Shown piece after piece: positions 56,781-61,911 of a stretch of DNA of 61,911 nt (positions are counted from its first letter, which is position 1; every line of letters begins with the position of its first letter). The notes beneath the pieces are model-generated. The model did not search any database. It saw only the letters and a program-made list of their open reading frames with translations, and was not told the DNA's origin. The position numbers were made by a program, and so were the translations under genes. This DNA is from an uncultured Pseudomonadales bacterium (GTDB lineage Bacteria > Pseudomonadota > Gammaproteobacteria > Pseudomonadales > Azotimanducaceae). The stretch is from positions 1 to 61,911 of the forward strand of contig CAJJAX010000029.1 in assembly GCA_905182155.1 (NCBI GenBank), in the 5' to 3' direction.

Positions 56781-57741
56781 TCTGGCGGACCGGCCTATTC
56801 GTGCAAAAGCCTTGAATATTCTCAGCCATCTGCTGAATTAACCGTTGCCTTGACTCGATTGCACCCCAAGCATTGTGCGGTGTGATCAACAGGTTTGGGC
56901 GATGAACGCGAAGCAGTACCTCCTGGGATGAAGGTGGCTCGCTCGCTAAAACATCAATGGCAGCACCCGCAATTTGGCCCGCATCTAATGCTGTGAGCAA
57001 GGCCTGGCTGTCCACCAGTCCACCGCGGGCCGTATTGATTAAAAAGGCGGTCGGTTTCATTGCTTCAAAACTCGCGGCATTAATGAGGTTTTCATTGTCG
57101 GCCGTGAGCGGGCAATGCAGTGAAACCACATCGGCGCGCATCAGTAACGCTGTGAGATCGCATCGTTGAACGTTTGACGGACCTGGCTTGGATACGGCCG
57201 TCGCCTGGGCGCTTGCGGCGATGACCGTCATACCGAAGGCTTGTGCCAGTTTGCCTACCGCTTGGCCCAGCTCACCCAGGCCAATAATGCCGAGCGTTTT
57301 GCCTGAAAGCTCGACAATCGGGTGGTCAAGACGGCAGAAGACCCGACTTGTTTGCCATTGCCCGGCTTGGGTGTCTTGTAAATAGCGGGGCATTTGCGTG
57401 ACTAAATTAAGCAGCAGGGTCAGGGTGTGTTGAGAGACCGATGGTGTTGCGTAGCCGACCGCATTGGACACGCTAATCCCCTTCTCGGTTGCGGCCGCGA
57501 GATCAATATTGTTGGTCCCTGTCGCCATCACGCTAATGTGCTTTAAATGCTTGGCATGATCAATAAGGTCCCGGGTGAGCGCAACTTTATTGGTGAGCAC
57601 GACATCCGCCCGCCCGACCCGGTCTAAAATCTCATCCTTCAGGGTGTGGGTGAAGGTTGACCAGTGATCGAGCTGATCCGTGATGGGGCCGAGATTAACG
57701 CCTGGACCAAGGCTTTCGGCATCAAGAATGACGCCGTTCAT
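56749..57741 (-). CDS. D-2-hydroxyacid dehydrogenase
   Basis: 330 residues. NAD-binding motif 'LGIIGLGELGQAVGKLAQAFGM', catalytic Arg in 'FLINTARGGLVDSQALL', Glu in 'AIDVLASEPPSSQEVLL' and His in 'LLITPHNAWGAIESR' are all present. 'VMATGTNNIDLAAATEKGISVSNAVGYAT' (in part) resembles hydroxypyruvate/glycerate dehydrogenases. It reduces a 2-keto acid to the D-hydroxy acid. The exact substrate is unassigned. Confidence 0.93.
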   Translation of the reverse strand: MNGVILDAESLGPGVNLGPITDQLDHWSTFTHTLKDEILDRVGRADVVLTNKVALTRDLIDHAKHLKHISVMATGTNNIDLAAATEKGISVSNAVGYATPSVSQHTLTLLLNLVTQMPRYLQDTQAGQWQTSRVFCRLDHPIVELSGKTLGIIGLGELGQAVGKLAQAFGMTVIAASAQATAVSKPGPSNVQRCDLTALLMRADVVSLHCPLTADNENLINAASFEAMKPTAFLINTARGGLVDSQALLTALDAGQIAGAAIDVLASEPPSSQEVLLRVHRPNLLITPHNAWGAIESRQRLIQQMAENIQGFCTNRPVRQINAAMPLKPL

Positions 57742-57784
57742 GAGCCACGCCGGTTGGCGGTGATGGTCGCAGGCTTAACCGGCA

Positions 57785-58303
57785 TTATAGGTCTGGGAAG
57801 GCATCCGACAGGGCAGCATTCCACTGATCCAGATTCGCTTGTTGGTCGGCCATAAGCGCCTCGGTATCCCCATCGATGTGAACCTTGATCATCGTGTCGC
57901 CCTGACGAATGTCATTTACAACGGCTTGATCCTCGTCACTTTTGACGGCGCCGAAAACGGTGTGTTTGCCGTCGAGATGTGGGGTCGGCCCATGGGTAAT
58001 AAAGATCTGACTGCCGTTGGTGCCAGGACCTGCATTGGCCATTGACAAGATGCCGGGTCGATCATGTTTTAGATCGCTCGAAAATTCATCTTCGAAACGA
58101 TATCCAGGACCGCCCGTACCGGTGCCCTGCGGACACCCGCCCTGAACCATGAAGTCACCGATTACCCGGTGGAAACTGAGCCCATCGTAATAACCCTTTT
58201 GAATCAAGTTCACAAAATTAGCACACGTGATCGGTGTTTGATCAGCAAATAGTTCGATATTGATGGTGCCTTTGTTGGTTTCGATTACAGCAGTTAGAGT
58301 CAC
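57785..58303 (-). CDS. Peptidyl-prolyl cis-trans isomerase, cyclophilin type
   Basis: 172 residues without signal peptide, so cytoplasmic. '[22 protein letters not shown]' holds the catalytic Arg/Phe/Gln, '[35 protein letters not shown]' (in part) the rest of the active site. The C-terminal about 20 residues ('[21 protein letters not shown]') extend past the usual PpiB end. It accelerates proline isomerisation in folding. It lies between the hydroxyacid dehydrogenase and gltA on the same strand. Confidence 0.94.
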   Translation of the reverse strand: MTLTAVIETNKGTINIELFADQTPITCANFVNLIQKGYYDGLSFHRVIGDFMVQGGCPQGTGTGGPGYRFEDEFSSDLKHDRPGILSMANAGPGTNGSQIFITHGPTPHLDGKHTVFGAVKSDEDQAVVNDIRQGDTMIKVHIDGDTEALMADQQANLDQWNAALSDAFPDL

Positions 58304-58361
58304 GGTTAATCCTTTTTAATCAGTTTGAGTACAGGGGTGCAAAGGGTGAGTGAATCCGGTG

Positions 58362-59640
58362 TTAGCGCTGGTCCATGGGAAGATAGTCCCGTTGAACCGG
58401 GCCCAGATAGAGCTGTCTGGGTCGGCCGATTTTAAAGGGCGAGCTGAGCATCTCGGACCAATGAGCGATCCAACCAGGCATCCTTCCGAGCGCGAACAGT
58501 GCTGTGTACATTGGGGTTGGGATGCCCATCGCTTTAAGGGTAATGCCCGAGTAAAAGTCGATGTTCGGGTAGAGCTTACGATCGATAAAGTAGGCCTCTT
58601 CCCGGGCAATTTTTTCAAGGGCGCTGGCAACTATCTAAAATAGGGTCATTGATTCCCATTTCAGCTAAAACTTCATCAGCTGCTTTTTTAATAATCTTAG
58701 CCCGGGGATCAAAATTTTTATAAACTCTATGTCCAAAACCCATAAGTCTAAAGGGATCATTTTTATCTTTAGCTTTGTTGACATATTCCGTGACGTTTTC
58801 GATGTCGCCGATCTCCTTGAGCATGTCCAAAACAGCCTCGTTGGCGCCGCCATGCGACGGTCCCCAAAGCGCTGCGATCCCGGCAGCAATGGCCGCGTAG
58901 GGGTTGGCCTCGGTCGAGCCTGCCAGTCGAACGGTTGACGTTGAGGCATTTTGTTCATGGTCTGCATGTAAGATTAGGATTTTATCCAGGGCTTGGGCAA
59001 GGGTTGGGCTCACGTGGCTTGCTTTACCGGTTTCGCCAAAGCACATATTCAAAAAGTTTTCGGCATAACCCAATGCGGGGTCCGGGGCAACGAAGCTCGC
59101 CCCGATTGATTTTCGGTAACTCATGGCAGCAAGCGTCGGAATCTTAGCGATCAGTTGCATCGCGGATTCCAGGCGATGGTCCGCATCATAAATGTCGAGT
59201 CCCTCGTGAAATAGGGACGCAAGACCGGCAACCGCCGCGCAAAGCATCGACATTGGGTGAGAGGTTTGCGTAAACCCGTTAAAGATTTGAGCAAACTGTG
59301 GATCGATCGGCATGCGGTCCGCAATGTCGGATTTGAATTGTCGTAATTGATCTGCGGTCGGCAACTCGCTGTGCAGCAGTAGATAGCACACTTCGAGATG
59401 CTCGGAATGCGCTGCAAGTTGCTCGATGGGGTAGCCGCAGTAGGTCAGTACACCGGCATCCCCGTCGATATAGGTGATCGAGGAATCGCAGGCAGCGGTC
59501 GACAAAAATCCTGGGTCATAGGTATAAACGCCTTGACTGATCAGGCTTCGGACATCAACAACATCGAGGCCCGCCGTGGCTTCCAGAACGGGCAGGTCAG
59601 TGGTTTTGCCGTCAATAATTATTTGAACTGTGTGTTTCAT
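58362..59640 (-). CDS. gltA: Citrate synthase, frameshifted, with an AT-rich internal patch
   Basis: About 426 residues. The first frame runs from 59640 through '[16 protein letters not shown]' to '[12 protein letters not shown]' and stops; the true C-terminus, ending at TAA 58362-58364, follows in another frame ('[18 protein letters not shown]', '[18 protein letters not shown]', '[15 protein letters not shown]'). One extra base near 58620-58630 separates them. Active-site His/Asp are in '[12 protein letters not shown]', 'MGFGHRVYK'. About 58632-58785 is strikingly AT-rich, with AGA/TTA/AAA codons, unlike the rest of the gene. It condenses oxaloacetate and acetyl-CoA. Divergent from sdhCDA. 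Confidence 0.93.
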
Positions 59641-59962
59641 AGGTTGCTCATTCCAGCTTGATCTGCGCCTGTTTATGCGGAATCTGAACGATTCAGTCTT
59701 GGGCGAAACGGGGGTTCCATGTAATCAAAATGCCTGTCTGATGTAAAGGCTTGGCGAACTTTGGGTTCCGCCAGCGCGGATTGTCTTTTGGTCTGCCAAG
59801 CACTATGATTGCGGCGTTTCTGCAAGCAGCAACAAAGCTTGGGAATAAACCATCGGGTCTACTGATTTCACGTCTGTCTTGCCATCAACCTGGTCAATAA
59901 TACTGTTTGATCGGCGCTTTCCTTGGCAGAATCAGAGGATTGTTCACACGAATGCGCCGGTG

Positions 59963-60016
59963 CGGTTGCGTCAATAAAGGCGGTTGCGCACATAAAGGCG
60001 GTTGCGTACATAAAGA
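59963..60016 (+). repeat. Three tandem copies of an 18-base unit upstream of sdhC
   Basis: Units CGGTTGCGTCAATAAAGG, CGGTTGCGCACATAAAGG and CGGTTGCGTACATAAAGA lie head to tail and end 3 bases before the sdhC ribosome-binding site. They could affect leader structure or bind a regulator. The preceding region from 59641 holds the divergent gltA/sdhC promoters, which I could not place. Confidence 0.85.
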
Positions 60017-60032
60017 TTGGAGAGACAAAGCC

Positions 60033-60419
60033 ATGAAACGAGATAAAAGACCCATCAACGTTGGCATCGGCGATCTGCTTCAGTTTCGTTGGCCCATCAT
60101 CGCGCTCGCGTCGATCTCACATCGAATCGCGGGGGTTGTCTTGTTCATCGGGCTAGGATTTTTGCTTTATGGGCTTGAGCTGTCGCTGGCATCGCCCGCT
60201 GGGTTCGGGGCGCTTCAGGCAAGTTTGTCAACGCCGCTTGGCAAGGCGGTCGCTTGGGTGGTACTCGCCGCTTTGGCTTATCATTTCGTTGCGGGCATCA
60301 AGCACTTGGTTATGGATGGCAGTGACGCAGAGAGTTTAGCCTCGGGGACTCGGGCGGCCTACATCACCCTAACCGTTTCCGCCATTTTGATCGCCTTGGC
60401 AACACTTTGGATTATCTAA
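60033..60419 (+). CDS. sdhC: Succinate dehydrogenase cytochrome b556 subunit
   Basis: 128 residues from the ATG at 60033, 8 bases after GGAGAG; a longer frame from 59907 would translate the 18-base repeat and is unlikely. 'RPINVGIGDLLQFRWPIIALASISHRIAGVVLF' (in part) is the SdhC start with the quinone-site Ser/Arg, and 'AYHFVAGIKHLVMDG' contains the haem-ligand region. Three membrane helices. With SdhD it anchors the complex and reduces ubiquinone. Confidence 0.93.
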   Translation: MKRDKRPINVGIGDLLQFRWPIIALASISHRIAGVVLFIGLGFLLYGLELSLASPAGFGALQASLSTPLGKAVAWVVLAALAYHFVAGIKHLVMDGSDAESLASGTRAAYITLTVSAILIALATLWII

Positions 60420-60474
60420 GGGGTTGGTCATCTAATGACCGTCGCCGCGCGTAGCAGAGAGCAGGAGAAAGAAT

Positions 60475-60843
60475 ATGGTGACACAAGTAACAGGCCTATC
60501 CAGAAATGGTGTCAGTGACTGGTACATCCAACGGGGTTCGTCCGTTGTTATGGGCGTTTATACGGTGTATTTACTGGGGTTCATCCTTTTTTCCGAGCAG
60601 ATATCGTTTGAGGTTTGGGCCGCACTCTTCAGTACAACTTGGATGCAACTGGCAACCTTAGTGACGTTGATCGCGACCTGTGCACACGCGTGGATCGGAA
60701 TGTGGACGGTCGGCACGGATTATTTAAGAGGCCGCACCATGGGCCCGAAAGGCGACCGCTTGCGATCGATTTATCAATCGGTCTGCCTGCTCGCGATCAT
60801 GGCCTACTTGCTTTGGGGTATAAAAATTTTGTGGGGTAATTAA
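60475..60843 (+). CDS. sdhD: Succinate dehydrogenase membrane anchor subunit
   Basis: 122 residues, three hydrophobic helices. '[24 protein letters not shown]' is the SdhD start, '[18 protein letters not shown]' the haem/quinone helix with the His and Asp-Tyr pair. AGGAG precedes the ATG. It ends 2 bases before sdhA. Confidence 0.93.
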   Translation: MVTQVTGLSRNGVSDWYIQRGSSVVMGVYTVYLLGFILFSEQISFEVWAALFSTTWMQLATLVTLIATCAHAWIGMWTVGTDYLRGRTMGPKGDRLRSIYQSVCLLAIMAYLLWGIKILWGN

Positions 60844-60845
60844 CA

Positions 60846-61911
60846 ATGTCTAAGCTATCAACACTGGAATTTGACGCGATTATCGTGGGCGGCGGCGGTT
60901 CAGGCCTGCGCACGGCGCTCCAGCTTGCGCAATCTGGCCATAAGACCGCCGTGGTGTCTAAGGTATTTCCCACGCGATCGCATACCGTATCGGCCCAGGG
61001 TGGTATCACCTGCGCGATTGCGAGCGAGGATCCTGACGATGACTGGCGCTGGCATATGTATGACACGGTCAAAGGGTCTGACTGGCTTAGGTGATCACGG
61101 ATGCCATGGAATACCTGTGCCCGCGTTGCCCCCAAGGCGGTTTTCGAGCTTGAGCACTTGCGGTGTTGCCGTTTTCGCGCACCGAAGAAGGGCGGATTTA
61201 TCAGCGTCCCTTCGGCGGTCAGTCTAAAGACTTTGGTGCCGGTGGACAGGCGGCGAGAACCTGCGCGGCAGCCGACCGAACCGGTCACGCGCTACTGCAT
61301 ACCCTTTACCAGAACAATATCAAGAGCGAGACTGTGTTTCTCAATGAGTGGTACGCTACCGATCTGGTCAAAAATCAAGACGGCGCGGTAGTTGGCGTCA
61401 TCGCTATCTGTATAGAGACCGGAGAACTTGCATATTTAAAATCACAAGCAACTGTTATGGCTACTGGTGGTGCGGGTAGGATTTATGCATCAACTACAAA
61501 TGCTCTAATTAATACTGGAGATGGTTTGGCAATGGCCCTAAGAGCTGGCTTTCCAGCACAGGACATGGAAATGTGGCAGTTCCATCCTACGGGCATTGCA
61601 TGGCGGCTGGCACTTTAGTGACCGAAGGCTGTCGCGGAGAAGGCGGCTACCTAGTCAATAAGGATGGCGAGCGGTTTATGGAGCGTTACGCACCGAACGT
61701 CAAGGATTTGGCCGGTCGCGATGTCGTCCTCGCGCACGACCACCTCCTTGAGCGTGCCGTCGGCGGCGCCGGTGAGAACGGTGACCATGTGCTGCTGAAG
61801 CTGGATCACCTCGGTGAAGGAGTATCTTGCAGTCCCGGCTACCCTGGTATCGTTGAATTGCTCTCGAAGACCTTTGCCCATGTCGATCCGGTCAAGGAGC
61901 CCATTCCGGTT
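60846..61911 (+). CDS. sdhA: Succinate dehydrogenase flavoprotein subunit, partial and badly frameshifted
   Basis: Runs off the window. '[21 protein letters not shown]' is the FAD dinucleotide motif and '[14 protein letters not shown]' carries the His that binds FAD covalently. From 61088 several single-base insertions break the frame within about 80 bases; '[22 protein letters not shown]' and '[10 protein letters not shown]' follow in another frame. A further shift at about 61605 leads to '[20 protein letters not shown]'. The stretch 61410-61610 is AT-rich and 61705-61790 is GC-rich, both unlike the start of the gene. The last 90 bases return to SdhA ('[16 protein letters not shown]'). Confidence 0.88.

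Noticed and set aside
61651-61881. Minus-strand frame resembling a lipoyl/biotinyl-type strand pattern
   Set aside because: It lies across sdhA. The middle may be a real fragment from another genome, but the ends read as SdhA on the plus strand, so it is not a gene here.
1-61911. Prophage, insertion sequence, CRISPR, toxin-antitoxin or restriction system
   Set aside because: No transposase, integrase, cas, methylase, nuclease or toxin-like gene and no regularly spaced repeats with spacers were found on either strand; the tandem repeats seen are short and contiguous.

Overview
The window looks like a chromosomal segment of a free-living, aerobic, mid-GC gammaproteobacterium, probably from marine plankton. 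The evidence is the divergent gltA / sdhCDA arrangement, small proteins that look gammaproteobacterial (a DUF5062-like and a DUF3014-like protein), an OxyR-type regulator, a LapB-type secretion ATPase, and a metabolism rich in acyl-CoA dehydrogenases, enoyl-CoA hydratases and LLM-type flavin oxidoreductases. The organism assignment is inference. I see no rRNA or intact tRNA gene, no CRISPR array, no transposase or integrase and no phage module.

Layout. 1-3.1 kb: a flavin-binding PNPOx-like secreted protein, a PQQ sugar-dehydrogenase-like protein, a small membrane protein and a second-type ClpP. 3.2-14.5 kb: a catabolic block with two LLM oxidoreductases, two acyl-CoA dehydrogenases, an ETF-beta-lysine-methyltransferase-like enzyme, an M28 peptidase, a nitroreductase, two metallo-beta-lactamase-fold hydrolases and an MHS-family symporter. 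14.5-20.9 kb: purU, small proteins, an acyl-CoA carboxyltransferase, a histidine phosphatase, a PhyH dioxygenase and OxyR. 21-27.6 kb: a disrupted TPP enzyme, korAB (2-oxoacid:ferredoxin oxidoreductase) and an ACAD10/11-type phosphotransferase preceded by an octanucleotide repeat. 27.6-40.8 kb: mixed single genes, including a GST, peptidases, ChaC, a coupled Gfo/Idh/MocA plus TauD pair, a DUF5916 outer-membrane protein, an enoyl-CoA hydratase, an aldehyde dehydrogenase with a long palindrome upstream, and a GNAT. 40.9-45.6 kb: leuC-leuD-cimA-galT. 46-51.8 kb: LLM oxidoreductase, mtnA, class II aldolase, DUF3014, CoA-transferase III and an enoyl-CoA hydratase. 51.8-55.2 kb: a type I secretion ATPase/adaptor pair. 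55.3-59.6 kb: a CoxE-like VWA protein, 2-hydroxyacid dehydrogenase, cyclophilin and citrate synthase. 60-61.9 kb: sdhC, sdhD and a partial sdhA.

Sequence quality dominates interpretation. At least fourteen otherwise convincing genes are broken by one-base indels, nearly all inside homopolymer runs, as expected from incompletely polished long reads. Four genes also carry short stretches whose base composition differs sharply from their surroundings: the TPP enzyme (containing a DUF4254-like fragment), gltA, sdhA and perhaps oxyR. Two of these have frameshifts at the junction. Chimeric assembly or polishing with reads from other planktonic bacteria is the simplest explanation; real recombination is the alternative.

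I found no convincing wholly new defence or mobile system. The best biological leads are the phase-variable-looking repeat before the ACAD10/11-type phosphotransferase, the palindromic operator candidate before the aldehyde dehydrogenase, the mtnA-aldolase pair that resembles a DHAP shunt, and the LLM/ACAD/MBL catabolic block.
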